Positions 18,276 to 28,300 of a DNA stretch of 49,148 nucleotides are shown here, piece after piece. This DNA is from Planctomycetota bacterium. GTDB lineage: Bacteria; Planctomycetota; MHYJ01; JACPTZ01. The position numbers were made by a program, and so were the translations under genes. The stretch is from positions 1 through 49,148 of the forward strand of contig JACPTZ010000137.1 of NCBI GenBank assembly GCA_016192525.1. Direction: 5' to 3'. The notes below the pieces were generated by a model. That model worked only from the letters and a program-made list of their open reading frames with translations. It was not told the DNA's origin and searched no databases. Within the stretch, counting starts at the first letter, position 1; each line of letters starts with the position of its first letter.

Positions 18276-18927
18276 GGCTCGTCTCCAGAAGAGTGAGGGT
18301 GTGGCGCAGCCGCACGATGACGGTCTGAAGGCACCCGAGGGCGATGACGAGGCACACGCCATCCATCACCGTCCAGCCGCCGGCGAATGTCGGGCTTCGG
18401 CCGCCCGCGATCAGCCCGAGAGCGATCCAGGCCCCGATCCCGAGGGCGACCATCCGCCACGGCTTCGTCATCCAGCCGCCGTATTCGCGCCGTCCCGCGA
18501 CCGCCTGTCCGAGAACGCCGACATAGGCCGTGAGGACCGCGAGGATGGCCGCCCCGTACCCCGCGACCGGAGTGCAGAGACCGCTGTGAGCGACGCCGAC
18601 GAAGATCAGGATGTCCGAGAGCCGGTCCGGGAGTTCGTTCACGATCTCGCCGTGTCGGCCGGCCTCTCCCGCGGCGAGGGCCACCATTCCGTCGAGCATG
18701 TTGCACCAGAGCCGGGCCACGCAGAGGAGGGGCGCCGCCAGCAGGAGCCACGGGTTCGCCCCGGCGTGCCAGAAGCAGACGGCGGCGCCGGCGGCGAAGA
18801 CAACGGAGAGATACGAGATCGTGTCGGCGCGGATCCGGCGGCGGACGCAGAACCGCACCGCAGCGCGGGCGGTGGCACGGAAGACGTCCGCGATGGGACG
18901 ACGGGAGACGGGAGCGTAGGCGCTCAT
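18211..18927 (-). CDS. CDP-alcohol phosphatidyltransferase family protein
   Basis: A 238-residue membrane protein transferring a phosphatidyl group from a CDP-alcohol to an acceptor. The motif region reads NMLDGMVALAAGEAGRHGEI followed by VNELPDRLSD, the variant DGxxA...G...NExxDRxxD form of the family signature, with the acidic residues for metal binding conserved. Several hydrophobic helices flank it. The start at 18927 (MSAYAPVS) is preferred; an in-frame ATG at 18951 is an alternative. It sits upstream of the methyltransferase remnant and cdsA on the same strand, so these form one operon. The acceptor alcohol is not predictable. Confidence 0.85.
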   Translation of the reverse strand: MSAYAPVSRRPIADVFRATARAAVRFCVRRRIRADTISYLSVVFAAGAAVCFWHAGANPWLLLAAPLLCVARLWCNMLDGMVALAAGEAGRHGEIVNELPDRLSDILIFVGVAHSGLCTPVAGYGAAILAVLTAYVGVLGQAVAGRREYGGWMTKPWRMVALGIGAWIALGLIAGGRSPTFAGGWTVMDGVCLVIALGCLQTVIVRLRHTLTLLETSHDLRRPSAGADDSRHRRSIAA

Positions 18928-19099
18928 GCCCGTCAGCAGGGCAAACTCCATTCCCGGCTGCGGGCGCCGGCGCCGGCCCCGCGCCGCGAAGGTCCCTGCG
19001 CACCCGGGCAAGCGGCTGCCCGGGGTGCGCAGGGTCTTGCCGGGTCCGCCGCTCCGTTGGCACCGGACTTCGGGCCCGTGCCACCGGGGGATGAGCCCG

Positions 19100-19837
19100 C
19101 TACAACCGCCCCAGCCGGAACTCGTGCCACAACCGAGACGCCGTCCCCGCCGGGTCACCGCGCGCCCCGTGCCTCCCGCAGTAGCGGTGCACGTTTTCCA
19201 GATCGCGTTCGAGCAGCCGACGCGCGTTCGGGTTGAACCGCGGATCGACCGCCTGCGGGACGTCGATGATCCGCGGCCGGCCGTTCCACCAGAGGACGTT
19301 GTAAGCCGACAGGTCGCCGTGGACGATGTTCGCCGCGAGCATCCGCTCCACCTCCGACGTGAGGCGGTCGAGTGTCCGCTGCGCCTGCTCCGGCGTGAGG
19401 TCGATCTCCTGGAGCGGCGGGGCGGGAGAATCCCCCTCGCCGACGAACTCCATGAGGATCGCCCCGGACGAGACGTCCACCGGTCGCGGCACCGACACGC
19501 CCGCCTCGTGGAGGGCGGAGAGCGTCTCCCACTCATGACGGAGCCAGGCGCCGTACTGAACCTCGCGGCCGAAGCGGGACTTGTTGTCGAAGGCCCGCGA
19601 GGCCCGGGTGACCCGTCTCCAGCGGCCCTCCTGATAGGAGGCGTCGTGCCGGAAGCTGCGGTCGTTCCCGTTCCGGTGGACCTTCGCCGCGAGGCACGGG
19701 ACGCCGAGGCGCGGGTGCGCCCGGCAGACGTAGACGGTGGCCTCTTTCCCGCTCTTGAGCGGGCCGATCACATCGACGATCCAGCCGCCGTCGATGAAGG
19801 CTTGCAGGGACGATTCCATCTCTTCGTAGTCTGGCAT
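19100..19837 (-). CDS. RIO-type serine/threonine protein kinase
   Basis: A 245-residue atypical kinase. The N-lobe has the glycine-poor ATP loop and lysine (LKSGKEATVYVCR, AAKVHRNG). The C-lobe has the RIO catalytic loop HGDLSAYNVLWW and the metal-binding IIDVPQAVD, with ARRLLERDLENVHRYC at the end, all typical of RIO1-like kinases. These are universal in archaea and eukaryotes for ribosome maturation and scattered in bacteria with unknown targets. Start at 19837 (MPDYEE); the longer frame from 19891 lacks similarity. It stands upstream of the lipid genes on the same strand with a gap of about 170 bases, so it may be expressed separately. Confidence 0.9.
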   Translation of the reverse strand: MPDYEEMESSLQAFIDGGWIVDVIGPLKSGKEATVYVCRAHPRLGVPCLAAKVHRNGNDRSFRHDASYQEGRWRRVTRASRAFDNKSRFGREVQYGAWLRHEWETLSALHEAGVSVPRPVDVSSGAILMEFVGEGDSPAPPLQEIDLTPEQAQRTLDRLTSEVERMLAANIVHGDLSAYNVLWWNGRPRIIDVPQAVDPRFNPNARRLLERDLENVHRYCGRHGARGDPAGTASRLWHEFRLGRL

Positions 19838-19947
19838 GGGGGCCTCGAAAGGGGGTTGTCGAAGGATCTTGCAGACGGACCCGGACGGCAAGCACGGCAG
19901 TCATAGAGCACCTCCTCGATCACGTGGTCCGTGACACCTGACTCTGT

Positions 19948-20019
19948 GGGTGGCACGGGCAGCTTGCTGCCCGTGCTCGCGGCGCGCAGGCACGGGCGGG
20001 CAAGCCGCCCGTGCCACCC
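19948..20019. repeat. Nested inverted repeat between genes
   Basis: GGGTGGCACGGGC (19948-19960) is repeated in inverse at 20007-20019. Each arm contains its own smaller hairpin (GGGCAGCTTGCTGCCC, GGGCGGGCAAGCCGCCC). It lies in the 790-base gap between the RIO kinase and the ribbon-helix-helix gene, whose other frames look like shadows. Confidence 0.65.
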
Positions 20020-20305
20020 GCGACCCCCATCCCCATGCTCCCCCATTCGGGCCGGAAGGAAGCAACGCCATGTCATTGACCGAAGTCGCGCTGACGGGTC
20101 GGTTGCCCTTCCGTTGAACAGCCCCGAAGGGGCGATCTTCATCGCTGGAGACAACGCGATCCTGGTTGGGTACGCGAGTGTGGGAGACGTCGACCTGCGG
20201 GGCGCGGCCCTACTTCGGCCGGCAAGGGCCGGCGGGACGGCGCGTCGCGGTCGAGTCGGATCCGACAAGTTTCGTCATGACGCACCTCCTTTCGGCCGGG
20301 GTGAT

Positions 20306-20327
20306 GGGGCGGACGGGAGTCCGCCCC
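20306..20327. terminator. Strong GC hairpin, terminator-like
   Basis: GGGGCGGAC and GTCCGCCCC form a nine-pair stem around GGGA. No U-tract follows on either strand, so Rho-independent function is uncertain; a repeat-derived hairpin is equally likely. Confidence 0.4.
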
Positions 20328-20396
20328 AGGAAGGCACGTACTCTACCCGACGGGGGCGGGCCTGTCAAGCAGCCCTTTGGAGTGGCCCTTTGGAGT

Positions 20397-20414
20397 GCGG
20401 CGACTTGTCGCCGC
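20397..20414. repeat. Short palindromic repeat (GCGGCGAC-TT-GTCGCCGC)
   Basis: An eight-pair perfect palindrome with a two-base centre, next to a second palindromic stretch CGGCCGCGAAGCGGCC. Low-complexity GTT-rich sequence follows at 20480-20530. It lies in the untranslated stretch upstream of the ribbon-helix-helix gene. Confidence 0.5.
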
Positions 20415-20628
20415 TTTCGACGAGCCGGGAGTCTGCTGAACCCGGCCGCGAAGCGGCCAGAGTTGTACCGTTCACTCTCAGACTTCGTAGTTGTTGTCGT
20501 TCGTTGTTGTTGCTGTTTGTTGTCGCTGTGCGTTCCTACGGCTTGTTGTTCTTGTCCCTGTTCGCCCTCCGCCTCCGCCGCCCGGCGACCCCCGCCCGGG
20601 AAACGGTCGCCATGAGGATGTCGGACCC

Positions 20629-20922
20629 ATGGTGCTGAGCCTGAGACTGGATGGCGAGACCGAAGCCCGATTGCGCCGGCTCGCCCGACGCCGCCTGAGC
20701 CGCTCGGAGTGGGTACGGCAGGCACTTCGGGAAGCGATCGACCAGGAGGCCCTCCTGCAACTCATTCTGGAGGGGAGTCCGGAACTGCTGCCGCTGGAGG
20801 CGTACGACCTGCCGCGGATCCGGGCACTCGGGTTCGGGCCCTGGACCATCTCCGCGCGCTGGGCTGCACCCGCTCCGTCGCCCCGTTGCTTGGGGACGCA
20901 GATCGACAAAGATTCCCATTGA
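20629..20922 (+). CDS. Ribbon-helix-helix DNA-binding protein, orphan antitoxin-like
   Basis: A 97-residue protein whose first 45 residues form a CopG/ParD-type ribbon-helix-helix (VLSLRLDGETEARLRRLARR, then SRSEWVRQALREAI). Such domains repress their own promoter, usually as antitoxins. No toxin gene follows within the 100 bases before the next gene. The last 25 residues (ARWAAPAPSPRC...) look compositionally odd and could be the result of a frameshift. Start ATG at 20629 was chosen because the domain begins there; the long open frame upstream is GTT-rich low-complexity sequence. Confidence 0.7.
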   Translation: MVLSLRLDGETEARLRRLARRRLSRSEWVRQALREAIDQEALLQLILEGSPELLPLEAYDLPRIRALGFGPWTISARWAAPAPSPRCLGTQIDKDSH

Positions 20923-21036
20923 CAGCCGTTTCTTCTTCTATGGTCATGGCTTCCCCGTTCACTTCACCCTCCGGGGCGGCCGTGAGGCTCGGTTCCGCGG
21001 ACTCGCGCGCCAAGGGTGAGTGAAAGCGGAGGCCCC

Positions 21037-22497
21037 ATGCCTCGCCGAGCCCTTCTTTCGATCGGACTGTCGCTGCTCGCGGTCGCGGTCTGGATCGCGG
21101 TCGGCTCCTGTCGTTCGCCCGCTCGAAACGGGACGACCCGCCCGGCGCAGGTCGATCCTCCCGCGCCCCGGAGGTCCGTCGCCGATGCCGTCCCCGCCGC
21201 GCCGGCGTCCAGGCCCGACGACGCCGCATCCTCTCTGCCGTCCGCCGGGGAGGCGGATTGGACCGTCGACGAGATGCTCGCGAAAGCCAGGACGTTCCGA
21301 AAGATCGACGTGATGGTCCTCGTGAATGCCCACAACGTCTCGCCGGAGATCGAGGCGCCACTGGCGGAGCAGTGGCACGGGTGGGTGGAGAAGCACAAGG
21401 GAATCCTCACGGACGGCGACGTGGAGAAGATCCTGCTGGCCCTGCGAAACGCCGGCGAGAACGAGATTGGCGCGTTGGGGAACCTGCTCGCGCAGCTCAT
21501 GGAGGAGCGGGACCGGGCGGAGTGGGAGCGGCGCGGGAGGAAGGGTCGGATGCAACCGCACTCCGGTTGGAGCCGGATCGCTCTGACCGCGGAGTCGCAG
21601 GTCCTGCTCGTGAAGTCCCTTCAGGAGTGGGGGGTCTGGACGAAGGCGGAGTACGAGTGGGGGGAGCGGGACCACTTCGACCGATGGTCCGACTACATTC
21701 TCTCCCTGCGGAAACTCCTGGTGACCGAGTTCCTGGCGCGATCCGGATTCGACCCCGTGGCCGCGTGGCTCGTCGAGCATCCGGAGCGAATCAAGGTGTG
21801 GGAGTTCGGCGGGGCCGGGGTGGTTCCGGCGCTGATCGAAAGGGTGCGTCGCGCGAAGGACGTGGAAGAGGGGAAGACGGCGAGGGAGGTGCTGGCGCGA
21901 GTGCGCGACCCGGAGGCGGGCGGGCTTCTCCGGCCGCTCCTGCGGGACCCCGATCACGAACTCCGGCAGGCGGCCTTGCGCGCGATATCGCTGCAGGGGG
22001 TGGACATCCCGATCGCGGATCTGGTGCTGCTCTTGCAGGAGGCGGAGACGGACCGGGAACGGGTCGAGTCGATCAAGGCGATGGGGCAATCGGGGAATGG
22101 CGCGGTGGGACCGATGCTCCTGGACCTGGCCCAGGAGCGGCTCGGCGCCCTTCGGGCCAAGCGACCCAAGGCCCCGCTGAGCGAAGACCCCGTTCTCATG
22201 GAGGCGTGCGAATCGCTCTGCCGACTGCGTGATCCGGGTGCGATCGACTGGTGGATGCGGTCGCTCCTGCAGCGTGGGAGCGCTTCGGTGCCTTCAGCCA
22301 TTGAAGGGGTGGGGGTGTATAGGGCCATCACCTGGCTTGGGTTCGCCCACGCCGAACAGGCAAGACCGTTGCTGGATGCCATTCTCCGGAATCCCGCAGA
22401 GAGTGAGGACATGAGGTCGAATGCGCGAGCATCTCTCCAGATGATCACCGGCGACATGAACTACGGGAACAATGTCAAGATCATTCAAGAACAGTGA
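21037..22497 (+). CDS. HEAT-repeat-like lipoprotein of unknown function
   Basis: A 486-residue predicted lipoprotein. The start at 21037 is supported by GCGGAGGC just upstream and a lipobox (WIAVGSC, Cys25). After a Pro/Ala-rich linker, the mature part is helical with HEAT-like units (EAGGLLRPLLRDPDHELRQA, and SGNGAVGPMLLDLAQERL), suggesting a solenoid scaffold. I do not recognise a specific family. The next gene starts 43 bases after its TGA, so both may be co-transcribed. Confidence 0.75.
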   Translation: MPRRALLSIGLSLLAVAVWIAVGSCRSPARNGTTRPAQVDPPAPRRSVADAVPAAPASRPDDAASSLPSAGEADWTVDEMLAKARTFRKIDVMVLVNAHNVSPEIEAPLAEQWHGWVEKHKGILTDGDVEKILLALRNAGENEIGALGNLLAQLMEERDRAEWERRGRKGRMQPHSGWSRIALTAESQVLLVKSLQEWGVWTKAEYEWGERDHFDRWSDYILSLRKLLVTEFLARSGFDPVAAWLVEHPERIKVWEFGGAGVVPALIERVRRAKDVEEGKTAREVLARVRDPEAGGLLRPLLRDPDHELRQAALRAISLQGVDIPIADLVLLLQEAETDRERVESIKAMGQSGNGAVGPMLLDLAQERLGALRAKRPKAPLSEDPVLMEACESLCRLRDPGAIDWWMRSLLQRGSASVPSAIEGVGVYRAITWLGFAHAEQARPLLDAILRNPAESEDMRSNARASLQMITGDMNYGNNVKIIQEQ

Positions 22498-22540
22498 TGT
22501 CCGGTTGAAGATCTGATGCCCAGTCATGGAGGGAGCCCAC

Positions 22541-23954
22541 ATGGAAACCGAACATCCTGCACTTCGAAACGACGGGCCTCGCGTGGCGGGTCGGTCGCCA
22601 CAGGTACTGCGTCTGGCGCGGCTGCTGCTGTTCGGGTTGGTGCTCTTCACGCCCGCGGCATGGGCGTGGATCTCGCACCTCCCCCCCACCCCTCTCCCGC
22701 CTCCGGCCCCCATCCTGGGCGTCAGCTCAACGCACAAGCCGATGGCCGGGCGGGCGATCGACCTCCTTCTTCCTCCTCATCAACCTCCCAAGGAGTATGC
22801 CGATGTCGAACGATTCAGGGCGATCCTGATTCTCCGGGCGGACCACGAAGGGTCACATCTGGACAATGAAGGCATCAGCAACGCATTGGCCATCATCGTG
22901 GGGGCGTCGTCGAACGGCGGGCCGGCCCCGAAGTACTGGACGGACGCCAAGGCTTATTACGACGCCAGGAACTTCGAGCAGACGTACCTGCGAATCGGCT
23001 GGATCGCGCACCTGCTTCAGGACGAGGCCGCCCCGGCGCACGGGGCCAATATCGATCACGGGAGATGGCGCCATGACTTCGAGTGGCCGACGACTACCGG
23101 AAAGTCGAGTGGCCCGGGTGACTTCTGCGAGTGGTACGCCACGCATCGGAGCATCGAGAACTTCCCCCTGCTTGATCTGGGTGTCGCGGAAGGGGCACAT
23201 GTCGTTATTGACCCGGAGACTTCGGAAGAAGTCGAGCCCGATGTGTACTGTGATCGAATGATCCGCCGAACGCGGGACGCGATCACTGATGTTGTTCCCC
23301 CTCCCGATGGCGCCCTCGGCGGTCCGTGGACAAAGTACTGGATCAACAGCACTGATGACGCCTCCCGCATCTGTGCCACCCAGAACTCCGCAGCCAAGGG
23401 GAGTTACGGGACGAATCGTTTCCCGGATCTTGAGTTTCACGGGAACATCCTGCGCAACGAGGCTCAGTCGGAGAGAGACTACCCTCCCGGGTTACTTCAA
23501 AGACCATTCCCGCAAGTTCCTGAACCACCGCGGCAGGGACGCCATCGAGTGGACCGCCGGGATGTTCGCGAAAGCCTCCAGGATGCTCCCCCCGCTCGTG
23601 GACCTCCCGATCGGGACCGTCTCGTTGCCCGGCGTGGGACTCTGCGATCCGCCGCCCCCGCCGGGGACCATGGCCAGTCTCACTATCACGGTGCGCGAAA
23701 ACCGCAGGAGGATCCTGAAGAATCTCCTGATCGAACTGGACGGGACGCCGGTGGTCGGGCCGGGACCCCTTACCCTGAATGAAGACAGCACCGCGGGGCA
23801 GCTTCCGTTCAAGGCGACATTTACGTTCGAGGTTGCCCCAGGGACGCACACCATTCACGTCAAGGCCAAGGACCAGGACGACAACCATGCCTTCGAGAAT
23901 CCGGACGGCGAGTCCCGGACGCTGACGGTGCAGCCTCCCTGCGGATCCCAGTAG
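22541..23954 (+). pseudogene. Secreted phospholipase C / S1-P1-nuclease-like zinc enzyme, frameshifted
   Basis: ATG at 22541 follows GGAGGGA by seven bases. A signal peptide (RLLLFGLVLFTPAAWA) would leave a mature protein beginning with Trp, as in zinc phospholipases C. Ligand-like residues follow: STHKPMAG, DHEGSHLD, and WIAHLLQDEAAPAHGAN. Similarity runs smoothly to QSERDY near 23480 and then moves by one base into the next frame (PGYFKDHSRKFLNHRGRDAI), continuing through a C-terminal beta domain (about 23660-23940, PGTHTIHVKAKDQDDN). One extra C in TACCCTCCC at 23483-23490 explains the shift. It may be a true mutation or a sequencing error. The combined length would be about 470 residues. 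Confidence 0.7.
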
Positions 23955-24102
23955 CGAGCCGCCCTCCGCTTCTCAAATGCGTCCACAGTTCGGGCCTTGA
24001 AAGTGCCTCGGGCCTGGCGCGGGCGATAGCGGAGGGGGAGTGGGGGTTGGGGGACACGCGGCCTCGTTGGTCGGGCGACTCCTGCCGAAGATCAAACGAC
24101 GA

Positions 24103-24492
24103 TCACGCGATCACATCCACGAGATCCGAGTATTGGGCCAGGGCCCGATCGGCGGTCAGGAAGCGCGCCGGCTCGTGCAGGGTCTGCCCGATGAGGAGGC
24201 GGTCGAAGGGATCGCGATGGTGGAGCGGCAGGCGCCGCACGCCCGCCGCGTGCACCGCGGTCACGGGGAGTTCAAGGAACCCCATCCGTCCGGCCGCCTC
24301 GGCGATCTTCTCCGGCGTCACGGGCAGATCGACGCGTCCGATCTACGTCTTGATGGCCAGTTCCCAGATGCTGGCCGCTGAGAAGAGGACCTCGTTCTCC
24401 GACGCCTCGAGTCGTTCGCGAAAGGTCCCGGGGATCTTCGCGGATTCCGCCACGGCCCAGAGGAGTACGTGCGTGTCGACGAAGAGGCGCAT
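24103..24492 (-). pseudogene. PIN-domain (VapC-like) toxin with internal amber codon
   Basis: The frame begins MRLFVDTHVLLWAV and carries the PIN acidic residues (Asp in FVDTH, Glu in SIWELAIK, Asp in RDPFDRLLIGQ, Asp in LTADRAL). After IWELAIKT a TAG stands where related proteins have a basic or polar residue, and the frame then resumes IGRVDLPVTPEKIAEAAG to the end. CAG to TAG is the simplest origin. The gene overlaps the antitoxin stop by one base (TGATG). A toxin inactivated by nonsense mutation beside a live antitoxin is a common end state; an internal GTG restart at 24321 would lack the first Asp. Confidence 0.75.
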
Positions 24493-24731
24493 CAGCCGCG
24501 ACCCTCGAAGGCGTCGAGGGCGTCGCCGGGAAGCGGGGCGTCGAAGCCGGCGGGGACCGTGAGGCGACCGGCCAAAACTCCCAGCCGCCGCGGTCGCGGG
24601 GCCCTCCGGATCGGGATGAGCCGGGCGAGCGGCTTTCCGGCCTTGGCGATAACGACCTCGGCGCCGGCGCTCATCCGCGCCAGCAGCCGGGAGAGATGGG
24701 TCTTCGCCTCGTGGATGTTGACGGTGCGCAC
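24492..24731 (-). CDS. Phd/YefM-family antitoxin
   Basis: A 79-residue antitoxin starting with GTG (24731) seven bases after GGGGAG. The N-terminal DNA-binding part (VNIHEAKTHLSRLLARMSAG, then AEVVIAKAGKPLARLIP) is classic Phd/YefM. The acidic tail would bind the PIN toxin encoded immediately downstream. It probably represses its own promoter through the palindrome at 24748-24768. Confidence 0.88.
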   Translation of the reverse strand: MRTVNIHEAKTHLSRLLARMSAGAEVVIAKAGKPLARLIPIRRAPRPRRLGVLAGRLTVPAGFDAPLPGDALDAFEGRG

Positions 24732-24747
24732 GATGGTCTCCCCAACT

Positions 24748-24768
24748 GGACTAAGGTTAGTCTAGTCC
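24748..24768. promoter_or_regulatory. Palindromic operator candidate of the Phd/PIN module
   Basis: ACTAA-GG-TTAGT (24750-24761) is nested within GGACTA...TAGTCC (24748-24768), 17 bases upstream of the antitoxin start. Position and symmetry fit an autoregulatory site for a Phd-type dimer. Confidence 0.5.
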
Positions 24769-24809
24769 TACTGCGCTACTTTGATGGACCAGCCTTTCAT
24801 CCGAGTCCC

Positions 24810-24925
24810 CGAGTAGGCCCCCGCCATCCGTTTGGCGGGGGCCGTAACGAGGGGACGGGGCATGACGGATGTCGCCCCCCCACAGGACCGGTCCCTCGTT
24901 ACGGTCGCCTGCGGCGACCTACTCG
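24810..24925. repeat. Long nested palindromic repeat
   Basis: CGAGTAGG (24810-24817) and CCTACTCG (24918-24925) enclose a strong hairpin (GGCCCCCGCC / GGCGGGGGCC) and a second inverted pair built on CCGTAACGAGGG. A related CGTAACGAGGGG string occurs inside the giant kinase gene near 30303. The rest of the gap to 25319 holds a degenerate TGTCATTCTGAGC copy near 25127 and no gene that I can support. Confidence 0.6.
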
Positions 24926-25319
24926 GGACCTCGGTTGCACTTGCGTCGCGCACCGAGTTCCCAAAGGAGCGTAGTCCGAAGGGGCGCGCGTGTCGATCGG
25001 AGTCCGGCCTGCGGGCGGGTCCCAAGACTCGGTCCGGACCATGTCGTGAACCCGGTCTAGGCGCACTGAATTCTCAGGTGTGCCCGGGTGCAAGGCGCAT
25101 CGGTAGGTGCAATCGACCCTCATCATGTCATTCTGAGCCCCGCCCGAAGAGCCCGTCCTGAGCGGTGCAAAGGAATCGCCAGCCCTGCTCGCGAATGCGC
25201 ACCCCCTGGGGGGAGGCCGCGCACTGAGGTGCGCGATGGCGAGCGGTTCGCCCCACTCAAGGGCAGGGTGGAAAGCCTGCCCCTACCGCCTCCTTGCGGT
25301 CGGCCTCCCCAGTCTGCCC

Positions 25320-28300
25320 TTACTTCCCGCTCGCGGGGGGCCGCTTGCGATATCCCTCCAGCCTCGCCGCAAACTCGGCCCGGTACTCCGGCGTGCCGGC
25401 GCCCTTCACGGCCCGCTCGGCGGTCTCGATGGCGCGGGCGGTCTCGCCGTTCGCATGGAGCGCCGCCGCGAGGGTGTCGAGGTACATCGCCCGCGTCGGT
25501 TCGTCCGGGGCGCCGTCTACCGCCCGGGTCGCCAGCTTCACCGCCTTCGCCGTCTCCGCGTCCGGCGCCGGGTCGCCCGGCTCGGTGGGGGAGGGCCACG
25601 TGTGGATGGCCACCCACCACGCGTAGTCATTCGCGATCCGGAGATCGTCCGGCGAGGCCGTGGTCAGTACGCCGTAAAGATGAAAGAGATCTCCCCACCG
25701 CTTCGCCTTCTGATAGAGCTCCGCCCGGAGGAGCGGATCGCTCGCGTACTCCCGCGCCGACTGCCTCAGGTTGTCCCGCCAGGGGTCCGCGATCCCCATC
25801 TTCTCGATCGCGTCGATCTCCGCCAGCGCCTCGTCCGGTTCCCCGGCCGTGAGACGGGCGTGCGGACGCAACCGCAGGAGATGCAGGTTCCCGGGATCGC
25901 GGAGCAACTCGTCGATCGCCGCCAGCGCCTCCACCCCCCGCTGCGCCAGCACCAGCGCCACCGCCTGCTGCACGGTCCCCGCGGGGAACTCCAGCCCCGC
26001 CGCCAGGTGGACCGTCTCCCGGGTGGAGATCACTGCCACATCGTCGTACGCCCCGAGCGGGTCGACCTCGATCGCCTTCCGCAGCGGTGCCGGGTCGTTC
26101 GTCGCCCCGGCGAGAGAGACCAGCGCCTCCGTGCTCCCCCGGAAGGCCTTCGCCGCCCGCTCCAGCTCCGACCTCGCCTCCGGGGCCCGATAGAGCGCGA
26201 GCAGGGCCTTCCCGCGGACCAGGGCGAGACGCATCTCGTCCTCCGGCGCGGGCGGCGCGGGCGAGACGCCCGCGCCACCCGGAATCGCCGCCACCGCCTC
26301 CCACGCCTGCTCCCGCGCAAGTCGCCTCGCCTCCAGTACCCGTGCCCCCGCCGTTGCGGGTCGCCTCGGAGCCCGACCCGACAGCGCCGAGAGGACCCCC
26401 TCCTCCGAGCCCACCACCACGTCCGCCGTCCCGTCGCCGTTCAGGTCGCCCAGCGCCGGCGGGCCGAGCGACTTCCCCGACGCCACCCGCCACAGTCCGT
26501 GACCGTCGCGACCGGAGAGGGCCCGCACGAACCCGTCGTTCGAGACGGCGACGACGTCCAGTTGCCCATCCCCGTCGAGGTCGGCGAACCCCGGCGCGCT
26601 CAGGACCTTGTCCCCCGTCCGCACCGACCACCGGGGCCGCCCGTTGCGACCCGAAAGCGCATAGATGCAGGAATCCTGCGATCCCACCACCGCCTCCAGC
26701 CCGCCGTCGCCGTCGAGATCCGCGAGCGCCGCCTCGTCCGCGGCCCAGCCGGTCTTGTACGCCCAAATCGGGGTCCCATCCCGTCCTGAGATTCCGTAGA
26801 CGTACGTGTCCCACGATCCGAAGACAGCGTCGGGGATGCGATCGCGGTTGAGGTCGCCGAGCGCCGGCGTCACCCGGACCTCGTTCTTCGTCCCGAAATC
26901 CCAGAGCGGCGCGCCGTCGGGGCCCGAGAAGGCCCGGACCCGGCCTTCGCGGAAACCGGCCACGGCATCGAGCCGGCCGTCGCCGTTCAGGTCGGCGAGA
27001 CCAGGCGGACTCAGAACGGCATTGGGACTGGAGACCTTCCAGAGCAGATGCCCGTCCTTCCCCGACAGGAGAGCGAACGCGCCCTCCACTCCCACGGCCG
27101 CGTCCGGCGTGCCGTCTCCGTCGACGTCCCCGAGGCGGACCGCGCAGACGGCCTTTCCGCCCTCCGCCGATCTCCAGATTCGGCGACCGTCCGGGCCCGA
27201 CACCGCCTCGACCTCTCCGGATCCGATGGCGGCGACCACGTCCGCGATCCCGTCGCGATCGAGGTCCCCGATCGCGGGGACCCAGCGCACGGGGGCCCCC
27301 GTGTCGGATCGCCAGAGCGTTCGCCCGTCGGTTCCCGAGAGCGCCATCAGACGATTGTCCGTGGTTCCCGCCACGACATCCGCGACGCCGTCGCCGTCGA
27401 GGTCCGGGAGGGTCGTCGCCGGAAGGGTGGCGATGCCGGTGGCGAGCGACCAGATCCGGCGACCGTCCCCGGTGTCGAGCGCGTACGCCCGACCGTCGAG
27501 CGAGGCGATCACGCATTCCCGGCGACTGTCCCCGTCGAGGTCCTCCAGCACCGGCGCGGCGCTGATGGCGGCCCGGGCGTCGAATCTCCAGATCGGGGCG
27601 CCGTCCCGGCCGGAGAGGATGCGCACTGAGCGATCGTCCGAACCGATCGCCACCTCCGGCGCGCCGTCACCGTCCACGTCGCCTGTCGTGGGACGGCAGC
27701 GCGTCGGCGAGCCGAGCGAGAAGGACCAGAGCACCACGCCGTCCGCGCCGGACAGGGCGAGGACCTCACCCGTGTCGGTGCCGATGACAGCGTCCGCGCG
27801 GCCGTCGCCGTTCAGGTCGCCGATCGCCGCGCTGGAGACCCATGCCGTGTTCAGGGTCTTCTCCCAGAGGGTCTTTCCGTCCCGACCCGAGAGGGCGGCG
27901 ATCCGACCTCCCGACGATCCGAACAGGATGTCGGGGACGTCGTCCCCGTTGAGATCCGCCACTCCGGGACTGTTCAAGGGAGCGCCGGGCGCCTTCACCC
28001 GCCAGAGCACGCCGCCATCGACTCCCGACCGGGCGACGAAGGAGCCGCCGCCGGTGCCGTCCACCGCCGTGCCGTATGCGGGATCGGCCGTGCCGTCGTC
28101 GTTCAGATCGGCCATCACCAGCCGGGAGGCGAGATGCGTGGCCTCCGAACTCCCGGGATCGAGAGGCTCCTTCCACAGTTTGTCGCCGTCGCGTCCCGAG
28201 ATGGCGTACAGGAACTCGTTGTAGTCCGTGGTGACCACGTCCATCGTCCCGTCCCCGTTCAGGTCTCCCAGGACCGGAGTCATGGTGATCGAGACCATGA

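Noticed and set aside
19931..20638. Long open frame of 235 codons between the RIO kinase and the ribbon-helix-helix gene
   Set aside because: It reads through inverted repeats and GTT-rich low complexity, lacks a ribosome binding site and resembles nothing.
24330..24360. Pyrrolysine at the TAG of the PIN gene
   Set aside because: TAG is used as a normal stop (for example at 13199 and 5174), the position is not catalytic, and a CAG-to-TAG mutation is simpler.
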